Origin: Sepioteuthis lessoniana
Lineage: Eukaryota > Mollusca > Cephalopoda > Myopsida > Loliginidae
Direction of reading: 5' to 3'
NCBI GenBank assembly: GCA_963585895.1
Contig: OY757904.1
Location: 63,098,008-63,162,007 of the forward strand
Length of the DNA: 64,000 nt
Shown: one piece after another, positions 11,537 through 21,756 of the stretch
How the letters are laid out: the number at the start of each line of letters is the position of its first letter
Position numbering within the stretch: position 1 is the stretch's first letter
The notes under the pieces: generated by a model
Database searches by the model: none
What the model was told of the DNA's origin: nothing
What the model saw: the letters and a program-made list of their open reading frames with translations, nothing else
Program-made: the position numbers and the translations under genes

Positions 11537-12600
11537 TATATATATATATATATATATATATACACGCATAAATACACACAAAAAAACACACACATACACA
11601 CACATATATATATGTGTAGAAATATATAAAAAACATGATTCTAAACTGAAAAAAAATATCGAAATCTCTTTCTTATTATTTTTCATATCTGATTAAACAT
11701 ACTAATCTAGATTTATCACTAACTCTTCAGAATGGCAGTACAAAATGGTTATATAGCACTATTGTTTAGAACTAAAGATTAACAAAAACAATGTTTTCAT
11801 TGATAAATATCATAAGTGTCTCTTTAAAAATACTCCGCTTTAAAATAAATCTACCCGATGAAAGAATGTAAATTATTCTCGCCAAATATCTTTTCTTTTA
11901 TGTGAACTTATAGTTTATGGCAATAAATCTCGTTGATAACGGTTAGATGTAAGTTTTATTGACAAAAGAAAATTGTAAAGCAAATATGGTTTAGAAAATT
12001 CCGATACATTTCATTTCTAAGTAATAGATTTCAATTGGTAAACAATATTATTAAACGTTATGCAATACTGCAACACACTTAATAAAACAAAATCCTGAAG
12101 AATTGTCAGAATTAACCCGGTCTTATGTATCTTACTCAACAATGCTTAACATTTATACCGAAATAAAATTGTTTGATGTTTTACAAAAACATACTCTGCC
12201 TCCTAATATTCTTGGATAAGTCAGGATCCTATATATTCAGCAGTTTCTCATAAAATCAATCAGACGGAAAAAATAGTCTTAACAACTGTCCATATGTATT
12301 AATCACTAATAAAATCATTGGACCGATAATCACAGTGTAAAGAAACCGAGTTACTAAGAGCTATTGACTCAGTCTACGATATTCTAACTTAGATGTACAT
12401 GCTCTCTCATTGATATTGAACACAATTTATTTATAGATATAACTCGCTGTTTGCATTTCAAATAGTGCTACACAATATATGTCAAACCGTCATCTAACGT
12501 CTAAAAGTTAAGGAATCGTGTTCATTTCACATGAAATTATTGTGAAATATTTTCTTAAGAGTTTTTTTTTTATATATTGTTCTATCGAATACAAATAATA
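11537..12600. other. AT-rich, nothing recognised
   Basis: (TA)n at 11537-11562 and a CA/TA mix to 11613; then AT-rich sequence without motifs or long frames. Confidence 0.5.
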
Positions 12601-12604
12601 TTTT

Positions 12605-12850
12605 AACAGATCTATTTGACCTAAAGATGGGACCCGAACTCGAACTACAACTTCCAGCCAGAGTAGACCTGGGAGTAATGGCAATTAAGAGGTACTCCAT
12701 AATCTCCAGATTTCCAAAACTGGAATCTTACCATCAAATCTAGTATCGACTCATACCCAGGATAACCATTTTTGTGTGTTCAGAGATTACCTCTGCAGAA
12801 AACTTGGTCAACATATTCTAAGCCCTACCGATAGGACGTTTACATTTTGT
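12605..12850 (-). mobile_element. Dispersed repeat R1 fragment
   Basis: Inverse orientation: CAGAGTAGACCTGGGAGTAA, a GGTACTCC..CTCCAGA middle, and 'ACCTCTGCAGA' head sequences as in other R1 copies. Diverged. Confidence 0.6.
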
Positions 12851-13394
12851 AATCTGAGTAAATTGTTATATAATTTTTATCACCACCTGTGGTAAGATTT
12901 TCTGTTGTAATTAGACTTAGCAAAAAAAATAAACCAAGCAAAATCAAAACAAAACAAAATAAAAAAAAGTATCAGATATCAATGATGCGTATTTATTTTA
13001 ATGGAATCTTATTGTCATCAGGAGACTTAACGCTTGTTGCAATTTATACCGGATCTCGGATGTAAAACACTCATCTGGGGTGTGGTGATCCTTTGGTAAA
13101 AGATACGTGACACACTAAATATATTGCGAAAGCATTGTATTGGTTAATCATATTAAACAGCTGTTAACGCTATCATACATCCACAAATCGGATATATTTT
13201 TTTTTATTAGCGTCAGGACTACTACGTTTCTTTAAAAAGAATTAAAGGCCTGAATTGTGATATTGACTTCAGTGTAATATAATCCAACAATGTTTAACAA
13301 TAAAACAAGTGGACCAAACCTAAGCAAATAAAGGAATTAATTGAGTTTTCCATTTTTTTCATGTAGTAATTTAATAGCCTTTTGCTTAGATGTG

Positions 13395-13495
13395 GCACAA
13401 GGCCGAATAAATGGGGTATCCAATGAGACTTGAATTCACTATTGCAGGTATGCTAGTCAAGCTTGCAAACCATTACATTACGCGAGACGTCCTTT
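13395..13495 (-). mobile_element. tRNA-derived SINE head
   Basis: Minus strand: CGTAATGTAATGGTTTGCAAG (A-box-like) and TGAATTCAAGTCTC (B-box-like) in tRNA spacing. Confidence 0.45.
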
Positions 13496-13511
13496 CCTAC
13501 TTTTTCATGTA

Positions 13512-14425
13512 CGAGGATCATTAAATAAGTTTCCAGACTTTTTTCGTATGGGAACCTTTATTGATAGTAAACACATGAAATTCTAGTCCCCTTCGAAGTA
13601 ATCTCTTCCGGCAGCAATGCACTTGTTATACCGTTCCAACAACTTCTGGAAGGCCCCATTGAAGTCCTCTTGTGTGAGCGTGTCAATGACCTTCGTCACA
13701 GCCTCTTTTATCTCCTCAGTTGTCTCATAACGACAGCCTCTGAGCTTAAAGAATAATCAAAAGTCACAGGGAGCAAGGTCTCGACTATAGGGAGGGTGAA
13801 GAACAGTCTTGATTCCCGTCTTGGTCAAATAGTCTGTGACAAGGATGGAGTTGTGGACTGTTGCCTTGTCCTGGTGGAAATGCCAATGACCCAATTTGAA
13901 AAGTGCTGGCCTCTTCCGACGGAATATCTTCCTGAACTCCCTTAAAACCTCAACATAGAATTTCTTGTTGACGGTCTGTTCAGTGGGAACCCAGTGCATG
14001 TAGATCATGCCAGTGCTGTCAAAAAAAAAAAAAAAAGGATCATCAAAAGTTTGTGGGTAGATTTGGTCTGTCTGGTCTTCTTGGTTCTGGGAGAGCCAGC
14101 ATGCTTCCACTGGGAACTCTGTCTCTTGCTATCTGGGTCATAGCAGTAGATCCAGCTTTAATCGCACGGCATTTTTCCAAGTTTAAAATAGAATTTTATT
14201 GCATATCGTTCTTCTAAAGTCCAGATTGCGTTTTTGAAATTCACCAGCTATGATAATCAGGCTTTAGTGGGTGTATTCCAATTGCTGCTGTAGTTGTTCA
14301 TTTGAACTTGAAATCATAGAAATTGGTCAGTCATCTCATAAGATGTATAGCAATAACATACTGGATTTTCAAAAGTCTACGACAATTCTAAATGCCTGTA
14401 CAAAAAAGTCTGGAAATATATTGTG
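13512..14425 (-). mobile_element. mariner element (DD34D), internally deleted copy 1
   Basis: Ends are inverted repeats (left CGAGGATCATTAAATAAG then TTTCCAGACTTTTTT; right AAAAAAGTCTGGAAA) flanked by TA at 13510-13511 and 14426-14427. The transposase frame 13757-14110 reads MIYMHWVPTEQTVNKKFYVE, HFHQDKATVHNS (second catalytic Asp) and YSRDLAPCDF (third Asp). The 914-bp length, against about 1.3 kb usual, shows that a central piece including the DNA-binding part and first Asp is deleted. A poly-T run also breaks the frame near 14020. Confidence 0.9.
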
Positions 14426-14429
14426 TACT

Positions 14430-15400
14430 TTGATCTAATGTGTCGTTTTTCTTTAAATGTTTGCAACCAGGATGAACTGAGCGATTGAATAATAATGAGA
14501 TGCTTGTGAACCCAAAGCATCAAGAAATGAAAGATAAAGCTTCATTTATGAAGTGATCTTAAATCAATGAATGTTTTGGCTAAATTATTTCAATTGAGCG
14601 ATTCACCCTTTTTAAGAACATTATCCGTTGGATAAGGATAATCCCAAGCAATTGGATCAAAACACGTCAAATCGATTTCACAGTAACTTTGAGAGACAGA
14701 TTTTGTATTAAATATCTGATTAAGATTGTTTAGAGCGCAATAGAATTGATTGGGTTAAAGGAGATAATCCTTTTAATCAGTAAAATACACTGCTCTATGA
14801 TCTAAGACTTACTACAGTTGTGAGTTTACCCTGTTTAATTTTATACTTAAACATATTGTAATTTCGTTGTAAATTTTTGTGAATCAGCGACATGAAACCC
14901 ACATATTAAGACCCTAGCACTAAAGTTAAAGACATTAAAACCCCGATCAAAGTGAACTGGTCTAACTCTGCAATATTCAAACAATGCCATCTCCATAATC
15001 TTTCAGATATTTTATCCCAGTTTATCAATGAAATACAGGCTCCTATGGAGGAGAACATTGTATGAACCATACAAGCGTAAAGCAATCAAAACCATGGGAT
15101 CCCGTAAGATAGGTATAAAGTCAGCTGTATAAATCCAAAGTCTAGTCAACAGCACGCTTCATCAATTGGCATACAGAGAAACCTTATCGGTCGATGGCCA
15201 AGATCAAATAGTTGTCAGGAAACTACTGTTACTCATCAATTAGAGTGGCATCAATTGGCGAGAGACCCCCCACACACACACAGACACAGCCACCGAAATA
15301 ATCCAATGACTCTAATTCAAACCATAAGTTCAAACCATATCCCTCTTAACGCAGATAAACAAGGGGAACGTTCTGTTGAGTTTGGTGCTCAGTATTCAAA
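14430..15400. other. Nothing recognised
   Basis: AT-rich unique-looking sequence without long frames or motifs. Confidence 0.5.
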
Positions 15401-15416
15401 AACTCAGATATAGAGC

Positions 15417-15467
15417 CACACATACACACACACACACACACACATACACACACACACATATACATAC

Positions 15468-15507
<40 letters not shown>

Positions 15508-15508
15508 T
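15417..15508. repeat. (CA)n, CATA and (TA)n microsatellite
   Basis: Compound CA, CATA and TA repeat. Confidence 0.95.
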
Positions 15509-15565
15509 GATTTATTCTTAAATAGAAACCTGTATATACATGAATACATTTTTGTATACATGGGT

Positions 15566-16115
15566 TTGTTTTTTATGTGTGGGTTTTATGCCATATCAAA
15601 CTTTGTAAGTTACTTAATGCCAAATCCATTTTTATACAAATGAACAGTTCTATTTCAAACAATTCAGTTTAGCATACAAAACAGTTTCATTTAAACAATT
15701 CAGTTTAGTATAACTACGTAGTTTAAATGGAAATATACAGTTTCATTGTTAAAAACATTTTTATTTCTAGTTATTCAGTTTAGTCAAACAGTTTTAATTA
15801 AAACAATTCAGTTTAGCATAAGTATGCAGTTTAAATATCAAAACAGTTTTATTTCAAGTAATTTAGTATAGCATAAGTACGTAGTTTACTTCTTTTTAAC
15901 ACATAGACAGGACTCTATCTGGTTCTACCACTCCGGGTCAGAGTGAACCTGGGACCGATGGCAATGAAGAGGTATTACGCATTTTCCAAAGCATTACTGG
16001 AATCTCACTATCAGATTGTTTAGTTTCATATCCAGGACACTCTTTGGGGGAGTCTTACTCCACTGCAGTGATGCAGTCGGTGTATTCTACAGTCCCAACC
16101 GACTGGGCAAGTATA
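15566..16115 (-). mobile_element. Dispersed repeat R1, long copy
   Basis: Starts with the inverse tail (GGGTTTTATGCCATATCAAA), holds about five AAACAATTCAGTTTAG(C/T)ATA units at 15655-15870, then the middle CCACTCCGGGTCAGAGTGAA and the head CACTGCAGTGATGCAGTCGG. Confidence 0.75.
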
Positions 16116-16349
16116 TATGTGTGTAGAGTTGTTCATATATACGGAGATATATCAATAACTTTGTGGTCGAGCGACGAGAAAATTATTTTACTCAAAAAGT
16201 ATTTATTTCTCAATATAAACTCCATTGATAAGGTACTCAACCGGACTCTCGATGAAACATATTTAAATCTCTCATAGTTGAGTAAATTTCTGATCAAAAT
16301 GCAGGAAATTAGTCAGGCTGCAAACTTCATGTCAATAGTACGCTACTAG

Positions 16350-16575
16350 GTTGGTTGGTGTTTTTATGGTATATCAATCTTTAAGGGTTATGTAATGACA
16401 AGTCTTCTTTACGATTTGTTTGTTTTGGTTATTTTTAATGGCATATCAAACAATTTTTAATGTGAAATCTTGTTTGTTTTTATTTTAGCAATTATACTTT
16501 GTATGCGAATAGTTGGGTTATCTAGTTAGTTATACTGTTTAATGGCATATCAACTTTTGTGAATAACTTAATGCT
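16350..16575 (-). repeat. Three R1/S1 3' tails in a row
   Basis: The inverse tail motif (ATGGYATATCAA then AATG) occurs three times, near 16365, 16440 and 16541, with no bodies attached. Confidence 0.5.
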
Positions 16576-16589
16576 AAATTTTATTTATT

Positions 16590-16850
16590 TTTATTTATTG
16601 TTTGACTTGTTCTGCCCTGTCGAGTGGGACTTTAAAATACACTGAGAGCACCTCTGCTAAGAGTTAAAGTTGCATCCCAACGAGTGTTCAGGTTATGACA
16701 CTAAATTGCATCTGATGGTGAAGCTCCAGTCCTGGAGCTTTGTGAAATATGGGAGTTCCCTTTTATTGTCATTGTTACTAGGTCCACCCTGATCCGAAAT
16801 GCTATTACCTGTTTGGATCCAATCTGTAGGTAAAATAGAACTCTTCAATC
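16590..16850 (+). mobile_element. Dispersed repeat R1 fragment
   Basis: Head TGTCGAGTGGGAC, then CACCTCTGCTAAGAG, CGAGTGTTCAGGTTATGACA and CATCTGATGGTGAAGCTCC as in the R1 consensus. Ends near the ATT repeats of the LINE array. Confidence 0.7.
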
Positions 16851-16854
16851 ATTT

Positions 16855-16902
16855 AATAATAATAATAATAATAATAATAATTATTATTATTATTATTATT
16901 AT
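16855..16902. repeat. (AAT)n/(ATT)n microsatellite at the 3' end of LINE L2
   Basis: AAT repeats turn into ATT repeats (inverted). On the minus strand these form the tail of LINE copy L2. Confidence 0.9.
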
Positions 16903-18282
16903 TTACTCCTTTAGAGTTTTCACATCAGTGTTAGCTGATGGTTTTTCACAGGAGTTTGAGTGATAGCAAGTCTGCTTAAGTCTCCAGCACTCGTCTCAGG
17001 ATTCTGGCCGTTCTCAGCATTGCTGTCATTTGGATAGTCTCTACCCGTCCGCCAACTTCCAAGTCCTCCAGGCCTTTTAAAAATCATTTAGTTATTGTGC
17101 CAAAAGCACCAATCACAATTGGCACAATCGTCACTTTCATGTTCCACAGCTTTTTCAATTCTCTAGCAAGGTCGAGATACTTATCATTTTTTTCACTTTC
17201 CTTCAGATTTATTCTGTGATCTGCCGGGACAGCAAAGTCGACAATTTTGCAAATTCTCTTTTTTTTGTTGATTATTATCAGGTTTGGTCTTCTGGCCGGG
17301 ATTAGGTGATCCGTTTGTATGTTAAAGTCCCATAGGAGTTTGTGCGTGTCATTTTCTAGGACAGGTGCTGGGTTGTGCATATACCATTTGTTAGTATGGT
17401 CAAATTAAAATTTCTTGCACATCTCCCAGTGGATCACCTTGCTGACCCAGTCGTGTCTCGCCTTCTGCTCCTAATGTGCTAATTTGCTGCATTCGCTTAT
17501 TATGTGATTGATCGTTTCGTTTCTGTCACTGCATAGCCTACATTTACTGTTTTGTTGCGTCTTATCTATTCTCGCTTGGATATGATTGGTCCTTGTGGCG
17601 TTGTCCTGTGCTGCTATTAGGAGAGATTCCGTTTCTCTCTTAAAGTTTCCTTTTCTTAGGCTGTTCCAGGTTTTCTGGTGTGAGATGTTGTTTATTAGTC
17701 ATTTAAAGTGACCATGGAGTTGTTTTTCTCCCATTTTTGCCTCCTAGTTAGTGTCATTCTGTTGCCTATCGTGTTGTCTGTATCGTTTCTTATGGCTGTA
17801 ATCAGTCCTTGTTCATTTTTTTCTATATTGTCTTTGAGCCGTTGTATCGATGCGTCAACACTGTCTTCGAGGTTGGCAAGTCCTCTTCCTCCCTCTTTTC
17901 TAGATACATATAATCTGTCAACGTCGTCTCTGGGATGTAATGCCTTATGCATTGTCATTAGTTTTCTTGTTCTTTGATCCATTTTCTAACGTTCGACTCT
18001 GGTCCACTTGAGAAAGGGTCCCGAATATCTAACGAGGGGCACAGCCCAAATATTTAATCCTTTGATAAGGTTTCTGCTAGAGAGTTTTGTCTTGAGTAGT
18101 TTTCTAGTTTTCCCGAGATATTCTTTTCGAATCTTGCCTTTCATTTGCACTTGTTTGATGGTGTCAACCTCCAAGATACCCAAGTATTTGTAGGTTTCAT
18201 TTTTTCCGAGCGTTCCAATTTTGTCATGATTTGGTTATTCCATTCTGTCAGTCATGTGTCGTTTGCCACTTTTCATCATTGA
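16903..18282 (-). mobile_element. RLE-type LINE, 5'-truncated copy L2
   Basis: Minus strand, same family as L1. An open frame at 17084-17380 gives the endonuclease part: LLWDFNIQTDHLIPARRPNL, IIINKKKRICKIVDFAVPAD, and KYLDLARELKKLWNMKVTIV. The expected RPD reads RPN, so a catalytic Asp is lost. A CRLC-x8-H-x4-C zinc knuckle lies near 17495-17550. 17695-18183 encodes the linker (HPRDDVDRLYVSRKEGGRGL, GILEVDTIKQVQMKGKIRKE). The 3' UTR has a CATCAG/CTGATG hairpin near 16922-16940. Confidence 0.88.
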
Positions 18283-19801
18283 GAGTTTTTCACATCAGTT
18301 CAAGCTGATGACCTTTCACTGGACGCGGAGTGACAGCAAGTCTACTCAAGTTTCTAGGACTCTTCTCAGTATTCTGGCCATTCTCAATAGTGCTGTAGTT
18401 TGGACGGTCTCCACTTGCCCCCAACTTACAAGTCTTCCTGTCCCTTTAATAATCCGTTAGTTACTGTTAGTTACTGTACCAAAAGCACCAATCTTGATTG
18501 GTATAATTTTCTAGGATAGGTGCTGGGTTGTGCATATACCATTTGTTCGTATGGTCAAATTTAAATTTATTGCACATCTTCCAGTGGATCACCTTGCCGA
18601 CCCAGTCCTGTCTATTCTTATATTCCTTCTGTGCTAATTTGCTGCATTCGCTTATGTGAATGTTGGTTTCATCTCTGTTACCGTATATTTTACATTTGCT
18701 AATTTGTTATGTCTTATCGATGCTTGCTTTGATATGATAGGTCCTTACGGCGTTGTTTTGTGCTGCTATTAGAAGAGTTTCTCTTTCTCTCTTAAGGTTT
18801 CCTTATTTTAACCCTGTCCAGGTTTTATCGTACTAGATGTTCTTTATCAGTTGTTTAAAACGTCCATAATGTTGTTTTCCTTCCCATTTTTGTTTCCTTA
18901 TTGTCATTCTGTTGGTCACTGTGTTATCAGTATCGTTTTTGATGGCTCTAATCAGTCCTGCCTCATATTTTTGAATATCGTCTTTGAGCCGTTGTATCGA
19001 TGCGTCAACGCTGTCTTTAATGCTGGAAATTCCTCTTCCTCCTTCTTTTCTTAAAACATATAGTCTGTCAACGTCATCTTTGGGATGTAATGCATTATGC
19101 ATAGTCATAAGTTCACTTGTTCTTTGGTCCATTTGTTTAAGTTCATATCTGGTCCACTTCAGAAAGGGCCCCGAATATCTAACGAGGGGTACAGTCCAAG
19201 TATCTATTCCTTTGATAAGGTTTCTGCTAGAGAGTTTTGTTTCGGGTAGTTTTTTAGTTCTCCTGAGATATTCTTTTTGAATTTTGTTTTTCATTTCTAC
19301 TTGTTTGATGGTGTCAGCCTCCAAGAGGCCAATGTATTTGTAGGTTTCGTTTTCTCCGAGCGTTCTAATCTTGTCTTGATTTGGTAGTTTCTTTCCGTCT
19401 GTTAGATGTCGTTTGCCACTTTTCATTACAAGCATTGCGCATTTTTCTATGCCAAATTCCATTCCTATGTCCTGACTGTATATTCAAAGAGCGTGTATTA
19501 GAGTTTCCATTTCTTTTTCATTTTGTGCAAATAGTTTGATGACATTAACGTACATTAAGTGATTGATATTTTCCTGCGATCTACTAAGTTTGTATCCGGC
19601 TGTGCATTTTCTGCGTCTGTGGTTAAGTGGCATCATGGCAATTATGAATAATAAGGGCGATAGAGCATCTAGGAGAATACATCTTTGGATCTTTGTTTCA
19701 GCTAAGCTTCTTCCTCCTGTTGTCAGTTCCACTGTCGAGGTTTTCATGGTTTTCTCGATAAAGTTTATGATTTCATGTGATATTTTGTACATTTTGAGGC
19801 A
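18283..19801 (-). mobile_element. RLE-type LINE, 5'-truncated copy L3
   Basis: The 3' end abuts the 5' end of L2. A deletion near 18510 removes the endonuclease core. The long frame 18833-19462 covers GIEKCAMLVMKSGKRHLTDG and ETYKYIGLLEADTIKQVEM. 19484-19792 holds the reverse transcriptase block TTGGRSLAETKIQRCI and LLFIIAMMPLNH, where the catalytic YMDD has become YVNV. Dead. Confidence 0.88.
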
Positions 19802-19802
19802 G

Positions 19803-19874
<72 letters not shown>
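19802..19874. repeat. (ATT)24 microsatellite between LINE L3 and L4
   Basis: A pure ATT run; it is the tail of L4 and the junction with L3. Confidence 0.95.
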
Positions 19875-19876
<2 letters not shown>

Positions 19877-20962
19877 CGCCTCTAGTGTTTTTCACATCAG
19901 TGTTAGCTGATGGTCTTACACTGCAGTTAAAGTGACAGCAAGTCTCCTCAAGTCTCCAGGACTCTTCTCAGTATTCTGGCTGTTCTCAACAATGCTGGTT
20001 GGTCTCCACTCGTCCTCCTACTTCTAAGTCCTCCAGCCCCTTTAATAGCCCTTTAGTTACTGTGCCGAATGCACCAATCACAGTTGGTATAATCGTTACC
20101 TTCATGTTCCATTGTTTTTTTAAATTCCCTAGCAAAGTCGAGGTACTTATCCATCTTTTCACAATCTTTCAGTGTTATTATGTGGTCAGCCGGTACTGCA
20201 AAATCTACAATTTTGCAAAATTCTCTTCTTTTTGCTGATTACTATAAGGTCCGGTCTTCTGGCCGAGATTAGGTGATCCCTTTGTATATCAAAGTCTCAC
20301 AGGAGTTTTTGTGAGTCATTCTGCTGGACAGTTTATGGGTTGTGCATATATCATTTATTTGTTTGGTCAAATCTAAATTTCTTGCACATCTCCGAGTAGA
20401 TTACCTTGCTTATCCAGTTGTGTCTTGTCTCATACTCTTTCTGTGCTAATTTGCTGCATGCACTTATTATGTGATTGATGGTTTCATCTCAGTCACCGCA
20501 TTGCCTACATTTGCTATTTTGTTGCATCTTATCTATTCTCGCTTTGATATGATTGGTTTTCTCCCTCCAACTATGGGTAAATAGTAGGACAGACTGGGTT
20601 CTTCAGCCTTGGTGAGGCAACTAGTCTAGGAGAAGGACAACTCTGAATTCAAACCTGTTAAACTCCGCTTAAAAATTGTTCTTGTGTCATATCCTGCCCG
20701 AGCGGAGGGTTTGGTAAATATGGATATGATTGGTTTTTATGGCGTTGTTTTGTGCTGTTATTAGGAGAGATTTTTCTTTCTCTTTTAAAGTTTCCTTTTA
20801 TTAGCCGCGTCCAGGTTTTCTAAAGTGATATGTCATTTTATTCGTCGTTTAAAGCGCCTATAGAGCTGTTTTTCTTCCCATTTTTGTTTCCTAGTTATTG
20901 TCATTGTATTGGTCACGGTGTTATCAGTATCGTTTTTGATGGCCGGGATCTGTCCCTCTTAT
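19875..20962 (-). mobile_element. RLE-type LINE, 5'-truncated copy L4, interrupted by a SINE
   Basis: 3' UTR hairpin near 19890-19910, endonuclease remnant near 20050-20260 (the KIVDFAVPAD region is readable in part), zinc knuckle near 20460-20520. A SINE sits at 20561-20722. The 5' truncation point is near 20960. Confidence 0.82.
20561..20722 (+). mobile_element. 5'-truncated SINE (family S2) with 15-bp target-site duplication
   Basis: The S2 3' half: CTATGGGTAAATAGTAGGAC, CTAGTCTAGGAGAAGG, and the end TCCTGCCCGAGCGGAGG then GGTAAATA. Flanked by perfect direct repeats GATATGATTGGTTTT at 20546-20560 and 20723-20737, which is interrupted LINE L4 sequence. Confidence 0.93.
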
Positions 20963-21132
20963 TCCTTGAGTGTTTTTCACATCAACTTTAACTGTTGGTC
21001 TTTCAATGGAGTTTGAGTGACAGAAAGTGTCCTCAAGTTTCTAGGACTCTTCTCAGTATTCTGACCGATCTCAATAATGCAGTTGCTTGGATGTTCTCCA
21101 CTTGTCCTGTTATTTCCAAGTTCTCTAGTCCC

Positions 21133-21137
<5 letters not shown>
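20963..21137 (-). mobile_element. RLE-type LINE, short 3' fragment L5
   Basis: Only the last coding residues and the 3' UTR (GGTCTTTCAATGGAGTTTGA on +) remain; the hairpin is degraded. Followed by (ATT)n at 21134-21163. Confidence 0.75.
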
Positions 21138-21165
<28 letters not shown>

Positions 21166-21271
21166 TGAAACCATATGCAAATTATTTAATTGAAACCATT
21201 TAATACTGAGCATAACTAATAAGCTCCAACAACTCGTTTCAAAAGAAGTTACCAACGAATTGTTTGCTTTC

Positions 21272-21274
<3 letters not shown>

Positions 21275-21314
<40 letters not shown>

Positions 21315-21365
21315 ATTTGGCATAAAATAACTTATAAGGGTTGATAAACCATTAAGAACCAACCA
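21275..21365 (+). repeat. (TA)n and a solo S1/R1 3' tail
   Basis: TA run at 21275-21312, then GGATTTGGCATAAAATAACT and GGTTGATAAACCATTAAG, the S1/R1 tail without a body. Confidence 0.6.
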
Positions 21366-21684
21366 AACTTGGAATCGTCAGAGACAACAGTTAGAAGATA
21401 ACTTACGCTCACTGGCTTATGCTTTGTGGATAGTCCCGTTTCTCACTCACGTCCTATATATTTTTTAATATCCATCCCCTATCTTGAGTTTTACAATTAT
21501 GTTGTCAATTCCAATATTGCAGTTTTCTACATTTTCAAATTTATTTGAGGTTTTGGTTTTATTGTGATGCTATTATGTGTATTTTCTTTTCTACCGTTGC
21601 TTTCTAGAATTTCTTAAATGTATTTTCTCTTTCAGAAAAAAGGTATAAATCTTTTAATCAAATAAAATTGTTTTCAAAATCTAT

Positions 21685-21691
21685 TTTTTAG
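21685..21691 (+). promoter_or_regulatory. Possible 3' splice site upstream of the nAChR start codon
   Basis: A pyrimidine-rich TTTTTTAG ends 16 nt before the ATG. If used, a non-coding 5' exon and the promoter lie further upstream, within or beyond the LINE array. No convincing TATA box or promoter could be placed. Confidence 0.3.
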
Positions 21692-21707
21692 GTTCTTCGT
21701 CGAAAAA

Positions 21708-21756
21708 ATGCATGGCGTACTATTATATTTGATCTTATTTCCTCCGATTCTAGCCA
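21708..21756 (+). CDS. nAChR exon 1: start codon and signal peptide
   Basis: Encodes residues 1-16 and the first base of Ser17. The peptide starts MHG and continues with a Leu/Ile/Phe-rich core ending PPILAS, a typical short signal peptide. The donor is GTGAGT at 21757. The phase (1) matches the acceptor of exon 2. The ATG lies only 17 nt after a pyrimidine-rich TTTTTTAG at 21685-21691, so the exon may itself be the second exon behind a non-coding 5' exon. It is 5 kb from exon 2, so its assignment rests on phase, the signal-peptide character and the donor. Confidence 0.75.

Larger units (their letters stand above)
9915..11560 (+). mobile_element. Penelope-like element, 5'-truncated, with terminal direct repeats
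   Basis: The coding part is described separately. The block GTCCTGATGGAATTACTCC, then AACTCCGGTTTAACTGGAC, occurs both before the coding part (about 9944-9985) and after it (about 11487-11525), each time followed by (TA)n. Penelope-like elements are known for LTR-like direct repeats, so I read these as such. The 3' region 10830-11290 is AT-rich without features. Confidence 0.7.
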
